A stretch of 64,000 nucleotides of DNA from Dyella sp. SG609 (GCF_012275375.1 NZ_JAAZQJ010000002.1:248001-312000), one strand, 5' to 3'. Counted from the first letter of the stretch, positions 35,010 to 44,138 are shown. The notes: a model not told the origin generated them from the letters alone. Made by a program: numbers and translations.

Positions 35010-37592
35010 TCATACGTAGATATAGACCACCGGGATCGACACGCTCAGGCCGACGATTTCCATCGAGATGCGTGCGCCGGCGATGGTCACCGAGGTGCCC
35101 ACGCCGGTGATGTCCACCGAACTGGACGAACCGTGGATGCTCATGCGCGTCTCGCTGCCGGTGACGCCGACTTCGGTGCTGTCGCCGGTGACGTTGATGC
35201 CGGTACTGCTGCCGGTGACGTTCATGCGGGTGGTGCTGCCGGTCACGCCGATCTCGGTGCTGCTGCCGGTGACATTGATGCCGGTGCTGCTGCCGGTGAC
35301 GTTGATATTGGTGTTCGAACCGGTGACGCTGGTCTGGCTGGACGTACCGGTCACCGAGATCATGCTGCTGCTGCCGGTCGCCGAGACCTGCTCGGAGATG
35401 CCGGTGACATTGGTGCTGTCGCTGCTGGCGGTGATCGCGGTCTCGGTGCGCACGCCGGTGAGCGACACCTGGTCGGCCAGGCCGGTAAGCGACACCGCCG
35501 CGCTGCGCCCGGTGCTGGACATCGTCGTGGTCATGCCCATCGTCTCCACCCCGTTGTTGATGCCGGTGGTGGTGAGGTTGCTCTGCATCGCGGTGGTGGT
35601 GACGCCGTTGACGATGTTCTGCGTGGTGATGCGCGTGGAGGTGCCCTCCACCGTGTCTTCCGCATAGGTATCGCCGGTGACGGTGCTGTAGCTGGTGCTG
35701 TCGCCGATGGTGCTCTTGCTCCAGGTCACCGCCGCTTCCATGGTGCTGTAGGTGCTGCCATAGGATTCGCTGCGGCTGAGCAGGCCGCTGGCGCCGTTCT
35801 CCGAGGTGGAATAGCTGTAGCTGGCGCCCTGCGCATAGCTGGTGTCGCGGTACTGGCCGCTCTCGTAGGCGCCGTTGACGATGCTTACCGCGTGGTCGAG
35901 GTTGTAGGCCGAGTGCAGGCCGTAGCGGATGCTCTGCCCGTCGCCGTAGGTGGTGGAGTAGTTGCTGCCCACATGGGTGTTGGCGGTCCAGCCCGACGGG
36001 GTGACCACCAGGCTGCCGTTGGGCGCGATCAGCTGCTGCACTTCCGGCAGCTCCGACTCGTCGCTGGCGCGCGTGACCAGCACGGTGGCGCCGATCTCCG
36101 GCACTGTGTTCATGCTGGCCGACAGCTTCACCCACACCGGCCCGGTCGCCGCGCCGGGGCTGGAGAACTGCACGTACACGCCCTTGGCCATCAGGTTGGG
36201 CGGCGCGGCCTGGCTGTCGCGCAGGCGGCTGGTGGCCGGATCGAAATTGGCCGGCTCGTAATAGCGCCAATCGGTGGGGCCGCGCCCGGCCATGTCCACC
36301 ACCTTGGCCAGGATGCCGCCCTGCTGGGTGTCCTGCACCGAGAACGCGGTGAGCATGGCCGCCGCGTCGGTGGACTCGAACTGGTTGGTATAGCCGCCAT
36401 CGGCGGTGGCCTGATGGGTGACCTTGCTCAGCACGAAGGCCTTGTTCTCCAGCGACGGGCGCACCGGCGCGGGCGAGGTGCCTTCGGCCATGTCGCCGCG
36501 CATGGTGAACTGGGTGCCGACGCGGAAGCCCGCGCAGGTGCTGCTGCCGGTGAGCTGCCGGCCGGAGGCGGCCAGCGTCGACGCGGTGGTGCGCACGTAT
36601 TCGCGCACGGTGCCGCTGCTCATGCCGTACTGATAGGTGCGGTACTGGTTGAACGGCAGCTCGCCCGGATCCGCCGGCGTGAACGCGCCGAAGGTCTGGA
36701 AGGTGGGAATCGGATCCTCGTCCGGTGCGTTCTCCTGGTGCGCGAAGCGGCCGCTGACGCCGGTGCTGGTCAGCGACTGCTGGTAGCTGTACTGGAACAC
36801 CACGTCATCCTGCTGCATGCCCAGCTCGTCCAGCGCCGTATAGGTGTAGCGCAGCGGACGGTCGAACGCCTGCAGGTAGGCCGGACGGTTGGCGAACACC
36901 ACGGTATGCCCGTTGCCGGTGTGCTTGAAGTAGTAATAGATGTGCGCCTTGGACATGATCCGGCGCAGGAATTCGTAGTCGCTTTCGCCGGCCTGCAGCC
37001 AGTCCTGCACGCGGGCGATGGCGATATTGTCCTCGCCGGAAACGGCATCGAGCGAACAGTCGATGTAGTGCTTGCGCATCAGGTCCGCGATCACGTCGCG
37101 CACGCTCATCTGCGCATGCACTTCGTAGCGGTTGGTCAGGTTCAGCCGCCACAGCGCGGGCTTCATGCCGACGCGGTACACGCCCGGCTCGTCCATGGCG
37201 AAGGAGCCGACGATGCCGTTGTAGAAGCTCATCGACGGCGCCGAACCGCTGCGCAGCGCCTGCGCGAAACGCGCGGCGGCGTCCGGCGCCTGGCCTTCCA
37301 CCGGGCGGTTAAGCCCTACGGTGACGGGGCGGCCGATCAGCGCATCGAAGGTGAGCGGCGGATTGAGCTTCGGATCGGTATTGCCGCGCAGCTGCAGCTG
37401 GAAATCGAAGGGCTCGGACACCGATTCCTGGCCCTCGAACGAGAGCAGGCGGAAGGTCTCGTCGGCCAGCCAGCGGTTGCCCGGCAACCCGATGCCGCAA
37501 TGCAGGTACAGCAGCGGCGAGCTGGCCTGGCCCTGCTGGCCGATCGGCTGGATCGCGGTGCGGCCGGCGGTGTCGGTGGGCAGCGCACTCAT
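35010..37592 (-). CDS. vgrG: VgrG spike protein (TssI) with extended C-terminal beta-repeat
   Basis: 860 residues from ATG 37592, overlapping the tssG stop by 4 nt. Gp27-like part: FRLLSFEGQESVSEPFDFQL, AQMSVRDVIADLMRKHYIDC, ESDYEFLRRIMSKAHIYYYF. Gp5-like OB fold: PVWVKLSASMNTVPEIGATV. The C-terminal ~290 residues carry a long Ser/Thr/Gly repeat with a 9-residue period (NVTGSSTGI, NVTGSSTEI, GVTGSTTRM), a triple-stranded needle. No catalytic C-terminal domain, so cargo is carried non-covalently by the DUF2169/pentapeptide/PAAR set encoded next to it. Confidence 0.94.
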   Translation of the reverse strand: MSALPTDTAGRTAIQPIGQQGQASSPLLYLHCGIGLPGNRWLADETFRLLSFEGQESVSEPFDFQLQLRGNTDPKLNPPLTFDALIGRPVTVGLNRPVEGQAPDAAARFAQALRSGSAPSMSFYNGIVGSFAMDEPGVYRVGMKPALWRLNLTNRYEVHAQMSVRDVIADLMRKHYIDCSLDAVSGEDNIAIARVQDWLQAGESDYEFLRRIMSKAHIYYYFKHTGNGHTVVFANRPAYLQAFDRPLRYTYTALDELGMQQDDVVFQYSYQQSLTSTGVSGRFAHQENAPDEDPIPTFQTFGAFTPADPGELPFNQYRTYQYGMSSGTVREYVRTTASTLAASGRQLTGSSTCAGFRVGTQFTMRGDMAEGTSPAPVRPSLENKAFVLSKVTHQATADGGYTNQFESTDAAAMLTAFSVQDTQQGGILAKVVDMAGRGPTDWRYYEPANFDPATSRLRDSQAAPPNLMAKGVYVQFSSPGAATGPVWVKLSASMNTVPEIGATVLVTRASDESELPEVQQLIAPNGSLVVTPSGWTANTHVGSNYSTTYGDGQSIRYGLHSAYNLDHAVSIVNGAYESGQYRDTSYAQGASYSYSTSENGASGLLSRSESYGSTYSTMEAAVTWSKSTIGDSTSYSTVTGDTYAEDTVEGTSTRITTQNIVNGVTTTAMQSNLTTTGINNGVETMGMTTTMSSTGRSAAVSLTGLADQVSLTGVRTETAITASSDSTNVTGISEQVSATGSSSMISVTGTSSQTSVTGSNTNINVTGSSTGINVTGSSTEIGVTGSTTRMNVTGSSTGINVTGDSTEVGVTGSETRMSIHGSSSSVDITGVGTSVTIAGARISMEIVGLSVSIPVVYIYV
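35080..35480 (-). repeat. 27-bp in-frame repeats coding the VgrG needle
   Basis: About a dozen degenerate 27-bp units encode consecutive nonapeptides of the form xVTGSSTxI. Period and phase are constant through the coding frame. Confidence 0.75.
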
Positions 37593-38713
37593 GCGGCCTC
37601 CTGCACGTCGTCGGCGCGGATGGTGAAGGTCACTTCGCGCTTCGCTTCCGGACGGCCGCTGACCCACGCGGTCTGGCCCAGGCGCAGGCCGTGGCCGCTG
37701 CCGAAACCGGCGAGGCGGCGCGGCTTGCCCATCCAGGAGGCGGGGATATCGGCTTCGTCCACCTCGATGGTGACCACCGCATCGACGTGGCGGTCGAACA
37801 GGTAATGCACCATCGCCGCCAGCCCGCGATAGCCGTTGCCGAACTGCGCGTCGTGCGCGCCGCCCGGCAGGTGTGCGCGATCCGGCAGCAGCAGGCACAG
37901 GCGCGCATACGGCACCGGGCCGATGCGCAGGCCTATAGCCGCATGGTTTACCCATACGCGCCGGCCCAGCGGCGCGCCGTCGCCCAGCACGCGCCGGCCG
38001 AGCAAGGTGCGGTCGCGCGCTTCGATGTCGCGCCAGGCGCCGACCAGCGCCTGCACCTGCACCGGCGCCTGCAGATACACGCCCAGCACGATCTGCGCCT
38101 GCGCCGCGCTCTTGCGTCCGTTCGCCACCAGGCCGGCCAGGGCCAGCAGTGCGCGGCGCGGCACCGGCACGCGGCGCGCGAGGATCGCCGCGCCCTCGCC
38201 TTCGAAGGCCGACAGGCCCATCAGCGCGCCGGCCGCGTCGGCCTGGCGCGTGTCTTCCGGCCGCACCGCGTCGAAGGCCGGCACGCTGGCGGCCTTCAGT
38301 TCGTAGCGCAGCGTGCTGAGCCGGTGATTGAAGATGTCCAGGAACTGCGCCATCGCCGGATCGCGCTCGGCCAGGCGCTGGCGCGCCCAGTCGGCGAAGC
38401 TGTCCGGCATCGGCCCCAGCACGCCGGACAAGGCGAAATTGGCCACGAACAGTTCCAGCCGCGGATCGTCCAGCGCCATGCTGCGCTCTTCGCGCAGGCG
38501 GCCCTTGGATATCTCGCTGCCGGGAAACACCGGCGACATCTCGCCGCGGAAGCGCAGGCGCGGCGACACGTAGCGCGCGCCGTCGCGGCGCGCAGGCGTA
38601 CCGCGGCGCGGCCACGACTGCAGCCGCACCCACTGGAAGAAATCGAAGCTGGCCGGCCGCCGCAGCAGCCGGTCGGCTAGAGGCTCACCTGTGCGCCAGT
38701 CAGGGGTGGCCAT
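37589..38713 (-). CDS. tssG: Type VI secretion baseplate protein TssG
   Basis: 374 residues from ATG 38713 (MATPDWRTGEPLADRLLRRP). Family marks: FDFFQWVRLQSWPRR, RFRGEMSPVFPGSEI, FVANFALSGVLGPMP, FLDIFNHRLSTLRYEL. TssG bridges TssF and TssK in the baseplate wedge. The start lies inside the 3' end of tssF (37-nt overlap) and the stop overlaps vgrG by 4 nt. Confidence 0.93.
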   Translation of the reverse strand: MATPDWRTGEPLADRLLRRPASFDFFQWVRLQSWPRRGTPARRDGARYVSPRLRFRGEMSPVFPGSEISKGRLREERSMALDDPRLELFVANFALSGVLGPMPDSFADWARQRLAERDPAMAQFLDIFNHRLSTLRYELKAASVPAFDAVRPEDTRQADAAGALMGLSAFEGEGAAILARRVPVPRRALLALAGLVANGRKSAAQAQIVLGVYLQAPVQVQALVGAWRDIEARDRTLLGRRVLGDGAPLGRRVWVNHAAIGLRIGPVPYARLCLLLPDRAHLPGGAHDAQFGNGYRGLAAMVHYLFDRHVDAVVTIEVDEADIPASWMGKPRRLAGFGSGHGLRLGQTAWVSGRPEAKREVTFTIRADDVQEAA

Positions 38714-40500
38714 GACTTGAGCTCTCCTCGGCGGTCGGAAGATTCGAGAATCAGTTCGATGACGGTATTGACCTCCGCATAGAGCGCCAGGAAGCGGTGC
38801 AGCACGCTGCCGAACAGCACCGCGCTGCCGCCTTCGAAATGGCCCAGGTCCACCTGCAGGCGCACCTGCAGGCAGTCGACGAAGCCGCGCCAGGCATCCC
38901 GGCGCGGCATGCGTTTCTGCACGCGGCGGGTGGACATGGCGCGCAGGCCGTCGATCTGCCGGTAGCCGGTGAGGCTCGCCGGCCCCACATGCAGGCGCAG
39001 CATGTTCTTCAGCACCGGCGGGCCGCGCTGGCCGTCCACCAGGGACAGATGATTGAGCGACAACTGCGACACCAGCGCCCACGGCCGCTCGCCCACCATC
39101 TGCGGCGGCTGGTTCGGCGTGGGCTTGCACGCCACCCGCAGCGAGGTCACGGGGCCGGCGCCTTCCAGGAACAAAGTGGTGCCCACCACCAGCTGCGACG
39201 GCAGGCGGCGGTTGGTGCACAGCGCGGTGCCGCCGATCATTTCCTCCGCCGGCAGCACGGTGTCGAATTCCGGATCCAGGAAGGACACGAAGGTTTCCGT
39301 GCCGTGCACCGCGCCGGTCTGGTTGACCTCGCGGCGGGTGGCATAGAAGTAGTCGATCTTGTCCAGCCGCTGCATCTCGTCCAGCGCGAAGTACGGCGCG
39401 ATCGGGCGCGGGCTGCGGTCCGGGCGGATCGAGACCAGCTCGTCCAGGCTGTATATCTCGCAGTAGCGGTGGTTCTGCTCGTCGGCGACCAGGCGGTATT
39501 CGTACTGGCGCTGGTCCAGCACGAAGGGTTCGATGCGCTGCGGGAACAGGTTGATCAGCGGCAGGCAGTTCAGCCGCAGCAGGTGCTTGTCGTAGTGGTG
39601 GTCCTTGGACGGCGGCACGTCGAGCAGGAACAGCAGCTCGAAGTCCTTGTCCACGCCGGTCAGGTCCATGCCGGCCACGTCGAAGAACAGGAATTTCTGC
39701 GGAAAGGCGAAGTATTCCTGCACCAGCCGGTAGCCCGGATGGGTCAGCGGGTTGGCGCCGAGCACCGCTTCCTTGTCGTCGAAGCCGCGCCACTGCAGCT
39801 GCGCGGCGTCCAGATAGCGCAGCTCGCCGGTGGCGCGCACGCGCACCGCCATGCGCACCAGGTGCATGGCCAGGCCGTCGTACAAGGCATAAGCCAGCTT
39901 GTGGTCGGCATGGATGCAGAAGCGCAGCGACTTCATCTGCATTGCATGCACCGGCTCCTTGCCGGTGCGCGTGATGGTGGCGCTGAGGATGGACGCTGTG
40001 CGCGTGTCGTTCGGGTCCAGCGGATAGGCGTTGGCCGCCATCGACTCCACGTGGGTAATCTTCAGCGGCCACAGCGGCGTGTCGTAGCACGTGCGGAAGC
40101 GGCAGCGCACCTGCTGGCCGAATTCGTTGGTGGCCAGCGCGTAGACGTAGCGGCCGCGCTCCAGGGTGGCGCCGTGCGCGAAGTTGGCGCCGTCCGGGCG
40201 CACTTCGATCTCGCCCACCAGCATCGACGGCAGCGGTGCCTCCAGATGCGGATACAGCAGGCCCATCAGCGCATTGGGCAGCACCGCCTGGTCGGTCTCC
40301 AGCTGGTAGCGCAGGCGCCCCGCCATCCAGGCGAAGGACTGCACCAGCATCTCCACGTGCGGGTCGCTGCTGCGCCCGCCGCTCAGCTCCAGCGCCTTGG
40401 CGATGGCCGGGAAGGACGCGCCGAAATCTGCCGCCTCGTCGCGCAGCGACGCCAGCTCCTGCTCGAACCACATTTTGAGGCGGGGCACATCGGCATTCAT
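38677..40500 (-). CDS. tssF: Type VI secretion baseplate protein TssF
   Basis: 607 residues from ATG 40500, which overlaps the tssE stop (ATGA). Hallmarks: WFEQELASLRDEAADFGASF, the DPHVEMLVQSFAWMAGRLRY segment, LMGLLYPHLEAPLPSM, and a C-terminal REVNQTGAVHGTETFVSFLD stretch. TssF is the main wedge protein around the VgrG hub (gp6-like). Confidence 0.95.
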   Translation of the reverse strand: MNADVPRLKMWFEQELASLRDEAADFGASFPAIAKALELSGGRSSDPHVEMLVQSFAWMAGRLRYQLETDQAVLPNALMGLLYPHLEAPLPSMLVGEIEVRPDGANFAHGATLERGRYVYALATNEFGQQVRCRFRTCYDTPLWPLKITHVESMAANAYPLDPNDTRTASILSATITRTGKEPVHAMQMKSLRFCIHADHKLAYALYDGLAMHLVRMAVRVRATGELRYLDAAQLQWRGFDDKEAVLGANPLTHPGYRLVQEYFAFPQKFLFFDVAGMDLTGVDKDFELLFLLDVPPSKDHHYDKHLLRLNCLPLINLFPQRIEPFVLDQRQYEYRLVADEQNHRYCEIYSLDELVSIRPDRSPRPIAPYFALDEMQRLDKIDYFYATRREVNQTGAVHGTETFVSFLDPEFDTVLPAEEMIGGTALCTNRRLPSQLVVGTTLFLEGAGPVTSLRVACKPTPNQPPQMVGERPWALVSQLSLNHLSLVDGQRGPPVLKNMLRLHVGPASLTGYRQIDGLRAMSTRRVQKRMPRRDAWRGFVDCLQVRLQVDLGHFEGGSAVLFGSVLHRFLALYAEVNTVIELILESSDRRGELKSWPPLTGAQVSL

Positions 40501-40889
40501 GCCAGGTCGTCCGGGCAAGGCAGTTCGAAACGGAACGTGCTGGGCTGGTCCTCCACCTGCACGGTGCCGTGCACGACCAGCGCATACGGCTTGAGCGCCC
40601 TGCCCGTCGCCAGCCATTCCAGCCGCGGCGCGCGCAGGCGCGGTTCGAAGCGCGCGATCGCTTCCAGCAAGCGCGCGCCAAAACGTTCGTGGTCAGGCAG
40701 GCCGATGCCGGTGTCGACGATCGGCGGCATGCCGAAGTCGCACACCCGCGCACCGCCCAGGCCTACGTAGGGCCGGCATTCGACGATGCGCTGGATCTGC
40801 GCGGCCACCGCGCCGATCGGATCGAACGGCGGCGCCTGTCCCATGTCCGGCTCGCTGCGATTGACCAGCCGCTCCATCAGGAATTGCAC
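40497..40889 (-). CDS. tssE: Type VI secretion baseplate protein TssE (gp25-like)
   Basis: 130 residues from GTG 40889 with GGAG 6 nt upstream (MQFLMERLVNRSEPDMG). The gp25-like lysozyme-related fold is indicated by RPYVGLGGARVCDFGMPPIV, ARLLEAIARFEPRLRAPRLE and VHGTVQVEDQPSTFRFEL. TssE starts sheath polymerisation on the baseplate. A repeat-filled 192-nt gap separates it from hcp, the only large gap inside the core operon. Confidence 0.9.
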   Translation of the reverse strand: MQFLMERLVNRSEPDMGQAPPFDPIGAVAAQIQRIVECRPYVGLGGARVCDFGMPPIVDTGIGLPDHERFGARLLEAIARFEPRLRAPRLEWLATGRALKPYALVVHGTVQVEDQPSTFRFELPCPDDLA

Positions 40890-40930
40890 GACGATCTCCC
40901 GCCCGTATGACTCAACACCACTAGTGGAAC

Positions 40931-41065
40931 CCTTCTCCCTCCGGGAGAAGGTGGCGGCAGCCGGATGAGGGTTCGGCCGGAGCGGTGCACATCACCCTTG
41001 CGCTCCGCCCGCACCCTCACCCCAACCCCTCTCCCCGTGCACAAATTGGTAAACGGGGAGAGGGG
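40931..41065. repeat. Composite REP-type element between hcp and tssE
   Basis: Three consecutive palindromes: CCTTCTCCC/GGGAGAAGG (40931-40951), a middle imperfect one (GAGGGT..CGGAGCG / CGCTCCG..ACCCTC), and a perfect 12-bp hairpin CCCCTCTCCCCG / CGGGGAGAGGGG (41026-41065) whose loop holds TGCACAAATTGGTAAA. About 88 bp (40945-41032) is near-identical to 47230-47317. Lying directly after hcp, it could act as a partial terminator or 3' mRNA stabiliser. Confidence 0.82.
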
Positions 41066-41081
41066 CTCAAGCACATCATGC

Positions 41082-41648
41082 TCAGGTAGTGAACTGCCCG
41101 ATCGGACGGTTGCGCGCGATACTCCAGCCCGCCGCCAGGTTGCCCGAGGTATTCATGTCCGCCTCCTGCACCGTGTACGTCCACAGCACTTCGGTGAAGT
41201 TGAGCTTGAACTGCTCGGTGGGCATGTCGTCCGGGTTGGACTGGAATTGGATCTCGCTGATGATCGCGTCGCGCAGCTCGATGGTGAGGATGTTGGCGGT
41301 CTTCTCGCCGGAGTTGCGCGCGATATAGATCTTGGTCGGGTTCTTCTCGCCCTTGCCCAGCGGCTGCGCGCGCAGGCAGTACTCGTAGAACTTCACCGAC
41401 GTCTTGTCCACGTACTTCACGCAGGTGAACTCGGTGATGATCGGGCGGCCCGAGGTACGCGCCGAATTGCTCACGTCGGTGGTGATCTGCTGTTTCATGC
41501 CCTGGTGCACCGAGACCAGCTCCAGGCACTGCCCGAGCTTGAGCACCTCGTCGCGCCATTGGTCGTCGATCAGGCTGCCGCCGCCTTTCCAGCCGTTGGG
41601 GCCGCCGAAGATCGACGAGTCGCCGGGTTGCAGAAGTATGAGGTCCAT
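41082..41648 (-). CDS. hcp: Hcp tail-tube protein (TssD)
   Basis: 188 residues; ATG 41648 with GGAG at a 6-nt spacer. Hcp family features: HQGMKQQITTDVSNSARTSG, PIITEFTCVKYVDKTSVKFY, TIELRDAIISEIQFQSNPDD and FTEVLWTYTVQ near the end. Hcp hexamers stack into the secreted inner tube and can carry small effectors. It follows the fused sheath gene by 49 nt; palindromic repeats follow it, which may raise its mRNA level relative to tssE. Confidence 0.95.
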   Translation of the reverse strand: MDLILLQPGDSSIFGGPNGWKGGGSLIDDQWRDEVLKLGQCLELVSVHQGMKQQITTDVSNSARTSGRPIITEFTCVKYVDKTSVKFYEYCLRAQPLGKGEKNPTKIYIARNSGEKTANILTIELRDAIISEIQFQSNPDDMPTEQFKLNFTEVLWTYTVQEADMNTSGNLAAGWSIARNRPIGQFTT

Positions 41649-41697
41649 GGTCGCTCCAGGTTCTTGATCGGGTGGCGTGGCGGGTCGCGGCTATGCG

Positions 41698-44058
41698 TCA
41701 GCCCGCCGGCAGATCCGCCACCAGGCGAATCGACGTGGTGAGTTCTTCCAGCTGGAAATGCGGCTTGATGAACACGGTGGCCTTGTACGAGCCGGGCGAG
41801 CCGGGCACGTCGGTCACGGTTATCTGCGCCGCGCGCAGCGGATAGCTGGCCTTGACCTCCTGCGAGGCGTTGTCGTCCAGCAGCACGTACTGGGCGATCC
41901 AGCTGTTGAGGTAGGCCTCGATATTGCCGCGGGTGAGGAAGGCGCCGATCTTCTTGCGCATGATCACCTTGATGTAGTGCGCGAAGCGCGACGCGGCCAG
42001 GATGTACGGCAGCATGGCCGAGAGCTTGGCGTTGGCGTTCGCCTCGTCGCTGATGTACTGGCGCGGCAGGTTGGCGGTCTGGCCGCCGAAGAACGCAGCC
42101 TGGCCGGTGCCCTTGCAGTTGCACAGCGCGATGAAGCCCAGGTCGTTGAGTTCCTTCTCGCGGCGGTCGGTGATCGACACCTCGGTCGGGCAGATCATGT
42201 TCACCAGGTCCGCATCGTCGCGGTAGGTGAATACCGGCAGCCCGTCGACCAGGCCGCCGCCTTCCACGCCGCGGATCGCCGCCGTCCAGTGATACAGCGC
42301 GAACGAGTTGGTGATGCGCTCGGCCAGCGCATAGGCGGCATTGCCCCACAGGAAGGCGTTGTGGTCCGGGCCGTCGGGACCGGTCACGGTCTCCTCGTAG
42401 CGCAGGCCTTCGGCCGGGCGTGCGTCCTTGCCGTACGGCAGGCGCAGCAGGACGTGCGGCAGGGCCAGCGCCACGTAGCGCGAGTCCTCGCTGCCGCGGA
42501 ATTCCATCCACTGCGCCAGCTCGGGCGACTCGAACAGCTGGCTGAGATCGCGCGGCTTGGCCAGCTTGTCGAAGCCGTCCAGGCCGAACAGGCCGGGCGC
42601 CGCCGCGGCCAGGAACGGCGCGTGCGCGGACGCGGCGATCCTGGTCATATTGGTCAGCAGCGACATGCTGGCCGGCGAGTGGTCGAATTCGTAGCCGCCC
42701 AGCAGCAGGCTGTAGGGTGAGCCGCCGTAGGTGCCGAATTCGGCCTCGTAGATCATCTTGAAGATGCAGCTCTGGTCGAACTCGGCCGCCTTCTCCAGCT
42801 CCTTGCGCAGTTCGTCGGCGCTGGCGTTGAGCACGCGCAGCTTCAGCAGGCGGCCGCTCTCGGTGCGCGACACCACGTAGAACAGGCCGCGCCAGGTGGC
42901 TTCGAGATCCTTGAACGACTTGGTGTGCAGGATCACGTCGAGCTGCCCGCCGATCTGCACGTCGATGCCGCCGGCGCGCTCGTCCATCAGGCCGTTGGAA
43001 CCCAGCGCCACCTGGTGCAGATCGTTGTTGCCCAGCGGCACCAGGATCTCGTTGGTGAAGCGGCCGGCGAGGCGGCGTGCCTTGCTCAGCGGATCGATCG
43101 CAAGAAAGGCCTGCTGCCGCTCGGCCGCGACCGCCGCCTGGCGCTTGGCCAGCTCGGCGGCGGCATCGGCCTGCGCCTGCGCGGCAAGCGCGGCGGCGTC
43201 GGCATCGTTCTTGGTCTTGGTCGCATCGACCACCGCCTTGTTGGCGTCGGGCACGGCGTCGCCCTTGGCCTTGCTGGCGGCGTCCTGCGCCTTGGACAGC
43301 GCGGCGGCGGCATCGCTGGCGGCCTTCTGCGCGGCGGTGAGCGCGTCCGTGGTGGTCTTGATGTTCGCCGTGGCCGTGACCGATGCGGCGGCCGCCGCAT
43401 CCGAAGCCTGCTTGGCCGCAGCCGCGGCCTGCGCATTGCCGGCCATCTGCGCGGCCAGCAAGCCGACCAGCGCGCCGGGAATATCGGCGCCCGCCGCGTT
43501 CGGCGGCGGGTTGTCCTTGGCGTCGACGGCCGCGCCGGCCCAGTTGTCGGTGGCGTCGGCCGCGAAGCCCGCCTTCAAGGCGGTGATCGCCGCGCCGTCG
43601 GTAGTCGACCGGTCGAGCAAGGCGCCCAGCGCGTCGTTGCATTCGGCCATCGACTGCAGCGAGCGCAGGTCGGCGCGCGCGTCGTAGCGCTGGCGCAGGC
43701 TGGGCACCGCATTGACCACCGCCAGCGGCTCGAAGTCCGACAGCGCGCTGAAATGCAGCTCGCCGGCAAGCACCTTGCCCCCGCCCGCGATGGTGTCCGC
43801 GATGCCGTTGAGTTTGATCATGGGCGAGCTGTCGGCCAGGATCTTGTCGAACGACTCGGCGTCGATATCGCGCATGCGCCGATCCTTGAGCGCCGGCAGC
43901 TCACTGGCCGCCAGCTCGCCCGACAGATTGGCGAACATGCCCACGATAAAGGCCAGCTCCACTTTCTCGCTCGAGCCGCCCGTTTCGACGTCGTAGGTGA
44001 TGCGCACGCGCGGCGGCCGCACGCGCAGCAGCTTCTGTTGAATGCTCTCGACAGTCAT
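41698..44058 (-). CDS. tssBC: Fused contractile-sheath protein TssB-TssC
   Basis: One 786-residue ORF; ATG 44058 has GAGG at an 8-nt spacer. Residues 1-155 are a TssB/VipA domain (RVRITYDVETGGSSEKVELA, FIVGMFANLSGE, FSALSDFEPLAVVNAVPSLR). Residues ~155-205 are a bridge and ~205-315 an Ala/Lys/Asp-rich helical linker (AAQKAASDAAAALSKAQDAA). Residues ~320-786 are TssC/VipB (TKSFKDLEATWRGLFYVV, FDQSCIFKMIYEAEFGTYGG, EETVTGPDGPDHNAFLWGNA, LPYILAASRFAHYIKVIMRK). Normally these are separate subunits of about 165 and 490 residues. No stop or frameshift is present, so the fusion is genuine as given. The ClpV-recognised N-terminal helix of TssC is where the linker joins. Confidence 0.93.
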   Translation of the reverse strand: MTVESIQQKLLRVRPPRVRITYDVETGGSSEKVELAFIVGMFANLSGELAASELPALKDRRMRDIDAESFDKILADSSPMIKLNGIADTIAGGGKVLAGELHFSALSDFEPLAVVNAVPSLRQRYDARADLRSLQSMAECNDALGALLDRSTTDGAAITALKAGFAADATDNWAGAAVDAKDNPPPNAAGADIPGALVGLLAAQMAGNAQAAAAAKQASDAAAAASVTATANIKTTTDALTAAQKAASDAAAALSKAQDAASKAKGDAVPDANKAVVDATKTKNDADAAALAAQAQADAAAELAKRQAAVAAERQQAFLAIDPLSKARRLAGRFTNEILVPLGNNDLHQVALGSNGLMDERAGGIDVQIGGQLDVILHTKSFKDLEATWRGLFYVVSRTESGRLLKLRVLNASADELRKELEKAAEFDQSCIFKMIYEAEFGTYGGSPYSLLLGGYEFDHSPASMSLLTNMTRIAASAHAPFLAAAAPGLFGLDGFDKLAKPRDLSQLFESPELAQWMEFRGSEDSRYVALALPHVLLRLPYGKDARPAEGLRYEETVTGPDGPDHNAFLWGNAAYALAERITNSFALYHWTAAIRGVEGGGLVDGLPVFTYRDDADLVNMICPTEVSITDRREKELNDLGFIALCNCKGTGQAAFFGGQTANLPRQYISDEANANAKLSAMLPYILAASRFAHYIKVIMRKKIGAFLTRGNIEAYLNSWIAQYVLLDDNASQEVKASYPLRAAQITVTDVPGSPGSYKATVFIKPHFQLEELTTSIRLVADLPAG

Positions 44059-44138
44059 GTACAGGCCTCGGTTCGGTGGGCGGCTGCAAAGTCCCTTCTC
44101 GCTAACGAACGCTGCCGCACGCGTTGCGGGAGGGATTA

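Noticed and set aside
32432-35110. 892-codon + strand frame opposite the DUF2169 gene
   Set aside because: Ala/Arg/His-rich antisense artefact without motifs.
30757-38633. Long minus-strand ORFs that begin far upstream of the DUF3540, pentapeptide and VgrG proteins
   Set aside because: Their N-terminal parts are out-of-family shadow sequence lying over the upstream gene; internal ATGs in the ATGA/TGATG overlaps give the family-standard N-termini.
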